Source: a virus
Strand: one strand, 5' to 3'
Length of the DNA: 27,932 nucleotides
Virus record (IMG/VR): IMGVR_UViG_3300034682_000137
Location: 1 to 27,932 of that record
The translations under genes and the position numbers were made by a program. Shown piece by piece: positions 21,435 through 27,932 of this stretch. Numbering within the stretch: the first letter of the stretch is position 1; each line of letters starts with the position of its first letter. The notes below the pieces were generated by a model, which did not search any database, had not been told where the DNA came from, and saw nothing but the letters and a program-made list of their open reading frames with translations.

Positions 21435-24374
21435 ATGGCGCAGCTTGTTGTATCGGCAGTTGGGGCCGCAGTCGGCTTCATGATCGGCGGCCCCGCAGGG
21501 GCACAGGTCGGCTGGGTGGCGGGCTCCATGGTGGGCGCTTATGCCCTGGCTGAAACCCAGCACCAGGAAGGCCCGCGCCTCAAAGACCTCAAGATCACTG
21601 GCACCGACTATGGCGAAACCGTGCCCTGGGTCACGGGCGGCCCACGGATTGCCGGCCAGATCATCTGGGCCAGCAACCGGCGTGAGCACAAGCACACGCA
21701 GCGCCAGGGTGGCAAGGGCGGTGGCGGAGGGGCTTCTTCCACCTCGTACACCTACAGCGTGGACCTGATGATTTTGCTGTCGGAGAACCAGATCCCGGGT
21801 GTCTCGCGGGTCTGGCTCAACAATGAGCTGGTCTTTGCCAACAGCGTTGTCCAAGATGGCCTGTGGCGGGAGATGCGCGTTTATCACGGCACGGACGATC
21901 AGCTGCCCGATCCGCTGTATGAGGCTGCGGTGGGGGTGGGCAATGCCCCGGCCTATCGCGGCCGCGGCTATGTGGTGATCGAGAACCTGGGCCTGGGTGG
22001 TGGGGGCAACATTCCCAACCTCACCTTCGAGATCGGCAGTGTGGACCCCCGGCTTAGCATGCTGGTGGCGGTCATGGCCACGCGCGTGGATACCGACGTG
22101 CACGCGGCCCTGGATGTCTCGGATCTCACGCAGCCGACCTGGCGTTCGTACTTCTCCGAGTTTGGTGCTGTCGGGGCCATGCGTTTTCTGGGCTACGGCC
22201 CGGAGGTGGCCGCTGGCGATACTGGCTTGGTCAATAGTGCGCTGGCGGTGGCCATCGATGTTGATGCGCTGTACCACCTCAATGCCAAGAACGACTCCGA
22301 GCCCAATGATGTGTGCGCATTCGATCTGGAGTTTCTGGATGGCACTGGCGCTATCGTGGCGATCATCAGAACCCCGGGCTATCTGGCCGGGGCGCAGGCC
22401 ACCCACCGGCTGTTTTACGGCAGCAGCTACGCGGCGCTGACCCAGGCAGGTCCGTTCGGCAACACCTCGGGCAGCACCTATGGCTATGTCCGCTTTGAGG
22501 ACGGGGTGCTGAGATTCACGCAGGTCTCCGGCGTGAACCAGAGTTTTGCGTTTGCGTGCGATGCGCGCTCGATCCGTTCTATGCGGGCGCGCAATGTGCG
22601 CGCAATCAGCCACGGCGGATCCGGCAGCGACCCCAGCGCACGCATCATCTTTCAGCGGGTGTCGGCCGAGGCTGTGGATGCGCCATCCAAGGCGCTGGAC
22701 GATGCCGTGCGCCGCCTGATGCTGCGCGCCGGCTACAGCGCCCAGGACTTCGATGTGAGCGCGCTGGCAGCGCTGACCAAGCCCTTGCATGCTCTGGCGC
22801 TGTCCCAGGTGGCCAGCACGCGCAGTGCGCTTGAGGTGCTGCAAAAGTCCTATTTTTTCGAATGCAGCACCACCGACAAGATCGTCTTTCGGTCGCGCGC
22901 AACCGCGCCCGTGGTGCGCATTCCATTCGTGGACCTGGGCTTTGCCAGCGATGCTGGTGGCTCTGATGACCCGCTCACCCTGAAGCTGGGCAACGACCTG
23001 GAGCAGCCCGCACAGCTTGCGCTGACCTACGCCAACATGGCCGGCGACTACAACGCCGACACGCAGTTCTCCGACCGCTTGGTGACGGGCCAGGCCAGCA
23101 CGCAGACGCTGCAGTTGCCGTTGGGCATGTATCCGGCAGAGGCCAAGGCCTGCGCCGATGCGCTGCTGTTTGACATGGTTGCCAGCATGCACAGCACCAC
23201 GCTGAGCTTGCCGATGCGCTACGCCTTCCTGGAAGGGGGGGATGTTGTTGAGGCAGTGTCACACAGCGGGCGCGTGCTGCGCCTGCGCGTGTTGCAAATC
23301 AAGCGCGCGGGCGTGCGGATCGAGGCGCAGTGCTGCCTGGACGATGTAGGGGCGCTGGACAGTGCGGCCATCACCGACACCGGCTACATCAGCGTGCAAG
23401 AGCCTGCCCGCGTGCCCGACACGCTGTGGCATGCACTGGACATTCCGCTGCTGCGGGATGCGGATGACGCGCCAGGCTTTTATCTGGCGGCGGCGCCCGA
23501 CAGCATCAACTTCGAGACCGACCAATGGAGTGGGGCTGTGGTCGCCATGAGCTGGGACGGGGTGGACTACGCCGAGCTGCTGACGCTGCCAGATGCCTCG
23601 GTGATCGGCTCTTGCAGCACCGTTTTGCCGGGCTGGGGTGGGGGTGCGGTGTTCGATGAGGCCAGCACATTGACCGTGGTCGTGCGGGGCATGCTGGCCA
23701 GCAGTACGCGCGAGGCGATGCTGCTGGACGAAGCCATCAACGCCCTGCTGGTCGGCTCCGAGGTGGTGCGATTTCGGCATGCGGAATTGCTCGCTGCCAA
23801 CGTGGCCACGCACACCTACACCTACCGCATCAGTAGCTTGCTGCGTGGATGCAGGGGCACGGAGTGGGCGATTGATGGGCACATCGCCAACGAGCGCTGC
23901 GTGCTGCTGGGCCAGGCCTTGCGCCGACGTGCCAGCCAGGTCAATGAAATGCAGCGTGCCATGCAGCTGAAGGCGCAGACCAGCTCCAAGCTGCTTTCTG
24001 CGGCTGCGCCTCGCACCTTCACTGACACCGGTGTTGCGCTCAAGCCGTTCAGCCCGGCAGGGCTTCGTGGTTTGGTGGACGGCGCCGGCGTGCACCTGTC
24101 CTGGCAGCGCCGCACCCGCCTGGCCTACCGCTATGGCGGCATGGCCCCTGTCGTGCCCGTGGGGGAGGCCACGCAAAGCTATCGGTTGCAGGTCTGGCAG
24201 GGCAGCACGTTGCTGCGCACGGAAACCGTGAGCACGCCGCACCTGGTCTACAGCCCTGCTATGCGCGCCGCTGACGGTTTGGCGGGTGGGGAGTTGCTGC
24301 GCTTTGCCGTGGCGCAGTTGTCGGCGGTGGTGGGCGCTGGCTATGAAACATCGATTGAGAGGACTTGCACATGA
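21435..24374 (+). CDS. Large tail tip protein, gpJ-like / Phage-tail_3
   Basis: The 979-residue protein is the central tail tip. The N-terminus is a glycine-rich hydrophobic hairpin (AVGAAVGFMIGGPAGAQVGW), then LKDLKITGTDYGETVPWVTG and PRIAGQIIWASN, which are hallmark segments of the gpJ / Phage-tail_3 and GTA TIM-barrel-associated proteins. A Gly-rich loop (KGGGGGASSTSYTYSVD) follows. The middle (VDAPSKALDDAVRRLMLRAG, YFFECSTTDKIVFRS) forms the hub-like domain, and the C-terminus has fibronectin-like strands (GLVDGAGVHLSWQRRTRLAY, SYRLQVWQGS). It begins 2 bp after the NlpC gene. It would bind the receptor or anchor the two following adhesin-like proteins. Confidence 0.85.
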   Translation: MAQLVVSAVGAAVGFMIGGPAGAQVGWVAGSMVGAYALAETQHQEGPRLKDLKITGTDYGETVPWVTGGPRIAGQIIWASNRREHKHTQRQGGKGGGGGASSTSYTYSVDLMILLSENQIPGVSRVWLNNELVFANSVVQDGLWREMRVYHGTDDQLPDPLYEAAVGVGNAPAYRGRGYVVIENLGLGGGGNIPNLTFEIGSVDPRLSMLVAVMATRVDTDVHAALDVSDLTQPTWRSYFSEFGAVGAMRFLGYGPEVAAGDTGLVNSALAVAIDVDALYHLNAKNDSEPNDVCAFDLEFLDGTGAIVAIIRTPGYLAGAQATHRLFYGSSYAALTQAGPFGNTSGSTYGYVRFEDGVLRFTQVSGVNQSFAFACDARSIRSMRARNVRAISHGGSGSDPSARIIFQRVSAEAVDAPSKALDDAVRRLMLRAGYSAQDFDVSALAALTKPLHALALSQVASTRSALEVLQKSYFFECSTTDKIVFRSRATAPVVRIPFVDLGFASDAGGSDDPLTLKLGNDLEQPAQLALTYANMAGDYNADTQFSDRLVTGQASTQTLQLPLGMYPAEAKACADALLFDMVASMHSTTLSLPMRYAFLEGGDVVEAVSHSGRVLRLRVLQIKRAGVRIEAQCCLDDVGALDSAAITDTGYISVQEPARVPDTLWHALDIPLLRDADDAPGFYLAAAPDSINFETDQWSGAVVAMSWDGVDYAELLTLPDASVIGSCSTVLPGWGGGAVFDEASTLTVVVRGMLASSTREAMLLDEAINALLVGSEVVRFRHAELLAANVATHTYTYRISSLLRGCRGTEWAIDGHIANERCVLLGQALRRRASQVNEMQRAMQLKAQTSSKLLSAAAPRTFTDTGVALKPFSPAGLRGLVDGAGVHLSWQRRTRLAYRYGGMAPVVPVGEATQSYRLQVWQGSTLLRTETVSTPHLVYSPAMRAADGLAGGELLRFAVAQLSAVVGAGYETSIERTCT

Positions 24375-25075
24375 ACTTGCAGCAATGGCAGCCGGCGCAA
24401 GACAGCCCCGAAGTGCCTGTGAATGAAAACTTCGAGGCGCTGGGGCACGTGGCGGTGTACGCCAAAGACGCCACCACCACGACCGGGTTGACCTGGGGCT
24501 ACCTGGGAGGGCGCTGGGGGGGCTTTGCCATCGCGGCGTCAGAGCTGGCCCTGACAGCCAGCAGCACCCTGTATGTCACCGTGGAACGTGCCACAGGCGC
24601 TGTGAGCGTGAGCAGCAGCGATGCCGCATGGTCCGATCTGGATGCCCATGCGCGCGTCTACAAGCTCACCACCGGCGTCAGTACGGTCTTGGCGGTGGAA
24701 GACCACCGCGCCGGCCGTGGCGGGGTGCATGGCTATGTGCAGGCAGGTGGGGCCGGTCCCGCTGTGGCGCCTGTGGTGGCGGTTGGCACCACCAGTCACG
24801 CTGTGACGCTGGACGATGTTGGGGGGTATCTGCGCTTTAGCGCGACCGGCGCCAAAACCTCCAGCTTTGACGTGGCCCAGGGGTTTGCCACCAGCGATGA
24901 GGTGCACATTGCAAACCGCGCAGCCAGTGGGGATGTGACGCTGACCGGCTCCGGTATCGCTTTGGCGGCGCCCAAAGGCGGCACCTTGGTGCTGGAGCCA
25001 GGGGACACCGTGACCGTCAAGTTTGTCAGTGCGAGCGCTGCCGACGTTTTCGGCAGCACCAAGGCGGCGCCATGA
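24371..25075 (+). CDS. Tail-tip associated protein, likely fibre or chaperone
   Basis: The 234-residue protein starts at 24371 in an ATGA overlap with the gpJ-like gene, with GAGAGGA 7 nt upstream. The N-terminus (MNLQQWQPAQDSPEVPVNEN) and WGYLGGRWGGFAIA segment resemble small fibre-type proteins that attach to the tail tip, and the second half is a beta-rich region (TTSHAVTLDDVGGYLRFSAT, GGTLVLEPGDTVTVKFVS) that looks like the head of a short fibre. Many repeated Thr/Ser/Gly/Val strands suggest a beta-structured trimer. The exact family is not recognised. Confidence 0.55.
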   Translation: MNLQQWQPAQDSPEVPVNENFEALGHVAVYAKDATTTTGLTWGYLGGRWGGFAIAASELALTASSTLYVTVERATGAVSVSSSDAAWSDLDAHARVYKLTTGVSTVLAVEDHRAGRGGVHGYVQAGGAGPAVAPVVAVGTTSHAVTLDDVGGYLRFSATGAKTSSFDVAQGFATSDEVHIANRAASGDVTLTGSGIALAAPKGGTLVLEPGDTVTVKFVSASAADVFGSTKAAP

Positions 25076-26298
25076 TGCCGGGGATTGTGGCGGCCGGCAT
25101 GCGCCGCACTGGTTCGGCCATTGTTGCCAACATCGTTGCGGGTGCCGTCAACCTGGAGAGCTACGCCGCCAAACTGACGGAGGCTACCCCGGGGTCGTGG
25201 AGTGTGCTTTCCGGGACGCTGCCCAACGGCTTGCACTTGGATGCTGCCACGGGCGTGATCTCCGGTGTGGCCAATGCCGCCAACGGCTATTACACGGCCG
25301 TGCTGCGCTTTACGGATGGCACCACGGTGACCCAGCGTTCCATCACGATTGGCGTGGGCACCATCGCCTGCCTGATGCACTTTGACGGCGCGGATGGCAG
25401 CGCATCGTTGGTGGATGCGACCGGCCGGGCTTGGACGCGTTATGGCGATGCCAGGCTGAGCGCCAGCGCTCCCAAGTTCGGCTCGGCCAGCTTGCTGCTG
25501 GATGGGGCCGGTGACTATGCCTATGGCGCCGAGTCGGGTTGGTTGATTGGCACGCAAGACTTCGATGTGAGCGCCTTTGTCAAACCTGCTGCCGTCACCA
25601 GCGCCACAGTGCAGGGCATTTGGAGCAAAAACCCGGGGGGTGTCGCCAGCACCACGCCGCGTCTGATGTTCATGAAGTACACCGACGGCCGCGTGGCGCT
25701 GGACTTTCAGGCGTGGAGCGGATCTGGGGCGACGGCGTTTTCCAGCGCAGTGGTGGCCGCCAATACCTGGCAGTTTGCCGCTGCCTACAGAAAGTCCGCA
25801 CGCTTTGGTGCAGGCGTCAATGGTGCCTTCGGTGCCGAGAACACCGACAGCCGCTTGGGCGCAGACATGACCATCTCCGGTGTCGCGGGCATAGGCCGTT
25901 TTGCAAACACCGCCTCTCCCTATGAGTGCTTCTTTGATGGGCGGATCGATGAGTTCAAGTTGGTCATCGGTGCGCGCATCCATGTCAATGGCTACGTGCC
26001 GCAAGCGCCCTCCGACTACCCGCAACCAGCACCGGCCTTGACCATTCGCGGATCTTTGCCGGCGGGCAGCGCAGGTGTCGCCTACAGCAACAACACCGGC
26101 ATCGTGATCAGTGGCGCGGCCACCAGCGTGGCTGTCACCAGCGGCGCGTTGCCCGCTGGCTGGGCCGCTTCGTTGTCGGGGGCCAACGTGGTGGTCTCGG
26201 GGCCGGGCATGCCCGCTGGGGACTACACCTTCACGCTCACCGTCACGGATGCGGCCAGTCGCTCAGCCAGTTTGCCGTTGACCTTGAGGGTGGTGTGA
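25072..26298 (+). CDS. Adhesin-like tail protein with LamG fold between two putative Ig domains
   Basis: The 408-residue protein has three parts. Residues about 28-95 (SWSVLSGTLPNGLHLDAATG, VISGVANAANGYYT) are a putative Ig (He_PIG) domain. Residues about 98-305 have the concanavalin/LamG pattern (IACLMHFDGADGS, FGSASLLLDGAGDYAY, FDVSAFVKPA, FFDGRIDEFKLVIGARI). Residues about 320-408 form a second He_PIG domain (RGSLPAGSAGVAYSNNTG ... PAGDYTFTLTVTDAASRS). LamG folds bind carbohydrate, so this is the best candidate for recognising host lipopolysaccharide or capsule. It starts in an ATGATG overlap with the previous stop. Function is inferred from domains and place. Confidence 0.75.
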   Translation: MMPGIVAAGMRRTGSAIVANIVAGAVNLESYAAKLTEATPGSWSVLSGTLPNGLHLDAATGVISGVANAANGYYTAVLRFTDGTTVTQRSITIGVGTIACLMHFDGADGSASLVDATGRAWTRYGDARLSASAPKFGSASLLLDGAGDYAYGAESGWLIGTQDFDVSAFVKPAAVTSATVQGIWSKNPGGVASTTPRLMFMKYTDGRVALDFQAWSGSGATAFSSAVVAANTWQFAAAYRKSARFGAGVNGAFGAENTDSRLGADMTISGVAGIGRFANTASPYECFFDGRIDEFKLVIGARIHVNGYVPQAPSDYPQPAPALTIRGSLPAGSAGVAYSNNTGIVISGAATSVAVTSGALPAGWAASLSGANVVVSGPGMPAGDYTFTLTVTDAASRSASLPLTLRVV

Positions 26299-26347
26299 CG
26301 GGCGGGCGTGTGGATGTCTATGAATATTTTTCTTAGGAGGGCGGGGT

Positions 26348-26638
26348 ATGGATGACTGGGGCGACGAACTGCCGGCAGTGACGCGGCAGCAAATCAATCA
26401 GCGTTTCGACAAGGGGAGTGAGCGCATGGCTGCAATCGAAAGTGAGCTGGGAAAGACGCGCCAGGAGCTGCATGAGCTCAAGCAGCAGTTGGCTGACCTG
26501 CTGGAGTTCTTCTCCGCCATGACGGGCGCCATCAAGGTGTTCAACTGGGTGGGCAAGCTGGCGCGGCCGGCAGCTGCCATCGTGGCCTTTGGGGCGGCTT
26601 GCGTCACGGCGTGGAGCGCCTGGAGGGGGCTGCGATGA
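26348..26638 (+). CDS. Holin candidate with coiled coil and one membrane helix
   Basis: The 96-residue protein has a cytoplasmic N-terminal coiled coil (ERMAAIESELGKTRQELHEL, residues about 24-57) and a single membrane helix at about 71-92 (LARPAAAIVAFGAACVTAWS), ending with a basic tail (WRGLR). It sits directly before the endolysin with an ATGA overlap and has a strong ribosome-binding site (AGGAGG, 26335-26340). Position supports a holin, though one-helix holins are less common; since the endolysin carries a SAR-like anchor, a pinholin that depolarises the membrane would be enough. Confidence 0.55.
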   Translation: MDDWGDELPAVTRQQINQRFDKGSERMAAIESELGKTRQELHELKQQLADLLEFFSAMTGAIKVFNWVGKLARPAAAIVAFGAACVTAWSAWRGLR

Positions 26639-27267
26639 GCAAGGTGCCTGCAATCTTGCGCAACAAGTTGCTGCAGGTGGCGTTGGGTTTTGCCGTGGGT
26701 GCGACCACCTATGTGGCGGTCGACCAGCCCGCCAAGCCCAGTCAGGCCGTGCAGCTGGCGATGGAGCTGGGCGCTCACTACGAAAGCAGTGGCCGGCACA
26801 TCGGCGTGCCCTATGTCGACAAGCTGGGCAAGGGGCAGCCGCTGACCGTGTGCAACGGCGTCACCGGGCCCGGGGTGGTGGCTGGGCGCTACTACAGCAA
26901 AGACGACTGCTACCGGCTGGAGCTGCCCAAGTACCTGGAGGCCGAGCGCGCAGCCAAGCGCATGTTCAAGCACTGGGGCGCCTACAACGTGTGGGTGCAG
27001 GCCAGCTTCATCGACATGATCTACAACCTGGGCGCGCCGGCCGTGCAGGGCAGCACGCTGCTGGCCTTGGCCAATGCCGGCGATCTGGACGCCGCCTGCG
27101 CCCAGATGCCCCGGTGGGTGCGCGGCACCGTCAACGGCCAAAGCGTGCGCCTGCCTGGCCTGGTCGACCGGCGCACCACCACGGCCGAGCTGTGCCGCGA
27201 CTGGGGGCGTGATGGGCATTTCAGCACGATTGCCATTCGTGGCGTGGAGGGTGGTCATGCTCGATAA
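26635..27267 (+). CDS. SAR endolysin, lysozyme GH24 family
   Basis: The 210-residue endolysin has the T4/P21-type lysozyme core: catalytic Glu50 (AHYESSGRHIG), Asp62 (YVDKLG) and Thr71 in LTVCNGVTG, then YNLGAPAVQGSTLLAL. The N-terminal hydrophobic stretch (residues about 12-28, LLQVALGFAVGATTYVAV) is weakly hydrophobic with Gly and Ala, as in signal-anchor-release endolysins that leave the membrane when it is depolarised. Cys73 lies close to the active site and Cys86-type residues follow (SKDDCYRLEL), which could form controlling disulfides. Start in an ATGA overlap with the holin candidate. It cuts the peptidoglycan glycan strand to release phage. Confidence 0.9.
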   Translation: MSKVPAILRNKLLQVALGFAVGATTYVAVDQPAKPSQAVQLAMELGAHYESSGRHIGVPYVDKLGKGQPLTVCNGVTGPGVVAGRYYSKDDCYRLELPKYLEAERAAKRMFKHWGAYNVWVQASFIDMIYNLGAPAVQGSTLLALANAGDLDAACAQMPRWVRGTVNGQSVRLPGLVDRRTTTAELCRDWGRDGHFSTIAIRGVEGGHAR

Positions 27268-27739
27268 GGCGAAGCTGCTGGGCATCGCCCTGGGTGCTGC
27301 GCTGGCTTTTGGTGCTGGCTGGCTGGTCAACGGCTTGCGCCTGGATGGCCAGCACGCCGCAGAGCTGGCCGAGCGCGACCGTCAGGCCCTGGCCGTGGCA
27401 GAGCAGGTCATGGCCATCGGGCGCGCAGCGAATGCCGCCATTTCAACCGCTGACGCGAAAGCGTGGAAAGGACTGGAAGATGACAAGAAAGAGCTACGCC
27501 GCCTGCGCGGCTGTGTCGCTGATGGCACTTGCGGGGTGCGCCTCATCGCCGGCGAAGGTCGTCACGGGGCCGGCGATCCAGGCGCCGGCAGCGTGGGCCA
27601 TGACACCGTCGAACTCGATCCAGACGTACAACGCCGTGTTCTCGACCACCGAGAAGCCATCGGGGAAGACGCCAGAAAACTAGAATACCTGCGGGCTTAT
27701 GCCGAGCAGTGTTGGCGTGCCGTTGGTGGTGGGGTTTGA
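27257..27739 (+). CDS. Inner-membrane spanin, Rz-like
   Basis: The 160-residue protein has an N-terminal membrane anchor (LLGIALGAALAFGAGWLV, residues about 7-24) and a periplasmic coiled region (QHAAELAERDRQALAVAEQV; DAKAWKGLEDDKKELRRLRG), the Rz layout. The start overlaps the endolysin gene by 11 bp. The Rz1 frame lies inside the second half. Two cysteines (GCVADGTCG) may support dimer formation. Together Rz and Rz1 fuse inner and outer membranes at the last step of lysis. It is the last gene of the late operon. Confidence 0.8.
   Translation: MLDKAKLLGIALGAALAFGAGWLVNGLRLDGQHAAELAERDRQALAVAEQVMAIGRAANAAISTADAKAWKGLEDDKKELRRLRGCVADGTCGVRLIAGEGRHGAGDPGAGSVGHDTVELDPDVQRRVLDHREAIGEDARKLEYLRAYAEQCWRAVGGGV
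27480..27683 (+). CDS. Outer-membrane spanin lipoprotein, Rz1-like, embedded in Rz
   Basis: In a different frame of Rz lies a 67-residue lipoprotein: signal peptide MTRKSYAACAAVSLMALAGC with lipobox LAGC at 17-20, then a 48-residue mature part with scattered prolines (SSPAKVVTGPAIQAPAAW, ending EKPSGKTPEN). ATG 27480 is preceded by AAGGA (27468-27472) and GGAAG. Complete nesting of Rz1 in Rz is known from lambda and supports both calls. It would sit in the outer membrane and contact Rz across the periplasm. Confidence 0.8.
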   Translation: MTRKSYAACAAVSLMALAGCASSPAKVVTGPAIQAPAAWAMTPSNSIQTYNAVFSTTEKPSGKTPEN

Positions 27740-27869
27740 TAGCGATTTTATCCCCGCAAAATTCCCCCAGTTTTTGTGAAAAGTGGCGTGTTTGCTAGGT
27801 TTTTGGTTCCGGCCCGGGGCACCACGAACATGCAAAACTGTGTGGCAATCTGCACAAGCCAAACCAGCC

Positions 27870-27896
27870 AAGGCCCCAGTAGGGGCCTTTTCTTTT
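27870..27896 (+). terminator. Intrinsic terminator after the lysis genes
   Basis: AAGGCCCC (27870-27877) and GGGGCCTT (27882-27889) form a perfect 8-bp stem around AGTA, followed by TTCTTTT. It ends the late transcript. Between Rz and this point (27740-27869) there is no gene I can support, and nothing recognisable in the last 36 bases. Confidence 0.88.
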
Positions 27897-27932
27897 GCGT
27901 CAACAGTCGCTGCAGACGCTGGTGTACGTCCC

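Noticed and set aside
27800-27850. tRNA 3' end or attachment site near the right end
   Set aside because: GGTTCCGGCCCGGGGCACCA looks superficially like a tRNA end, but no T-arm or cloverleaf can be drawn and no matching copy is seen at the left side of the window.

Overview
The window is most of a lambda-like (siphovirus-type) prophage in a GC-rich beta-proteobacterium. The host is most likely in Comamonadaceae (Acidovorax, Comamonas or Delftia type). I base this on the high GC and third-position GC, the prophage-type protein families, and an AT-rich segment in the small terminase gene that resembles a dispersed repeat I recall from that family. No integrase, tRNA, insertion sequence or CRISPR array is visible. 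The left end is cut off.

Layout. (1) 1-3417, immunity and early control. A leftward promoter (P_L-like) with three operator copies lies at about 191-260. A leftward cI operon follows: a S24-type repressor, a glycine-zipper lipoprotein and possibly a 31-residue membrane peptide. The rightward P_R drives cro, which appears to be leaderless, and then a CII-like regulator (CP76 family). A 70-residue gene on the opposite strand lies between cro and cII. (2) 3419-6204, replication: a large TOPRIM primase/helicase, then a 250-bp array of twelve 9-mers, six forward and six reversed, which is a candidate origin or packaging site. (3) 6205-14446, packaging and head: a small coiled protein, a gpZ-like protein in an unusual place, TerS, TerL, a Mor-family regulator, a gpW-like joining protein, the portal, and a fused prohead protease/major capsid protein. 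(4) 14453-19431, tail tube: FII-like, U-like and V-like proteins, gpG/gpGT-like chaperones joined by a canonical A AAA AAC -1 slippery site, and the tape measure protein. (5) 19437-26298, tail tip: here the lambda M-L-K-I set is replaced by the gene-transfer-agent type set (DUF2460, DUF2163 hub with four cysteines, NlpC/P60 peptidase, large gpJ-like protein), followed by two adhesin-like proteins. (6) 26348-27739, lysis: a holin candidate, a SAR endolysin, and Rz with an embedded Rz1. An intrinsic terminator at 27870-27896 closes the late operon.

The late genes are packed tightly, with many ATGA or GTGA overlaps, so the few gaps stand out. Two gaps, upstream of the gpW-like gene and upstream of the protease/capsid gene, carry near-identical 33-nt elements that can form mutually exclusive hairpins. 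The second gap also holds a strong intrinsic terminator and a further perfect hairpin. Together with the 9-mer array these are the best candidates for undescribed regulatory or recognition systems. All family assignments come from reading motifs and gene order; no database search was run.
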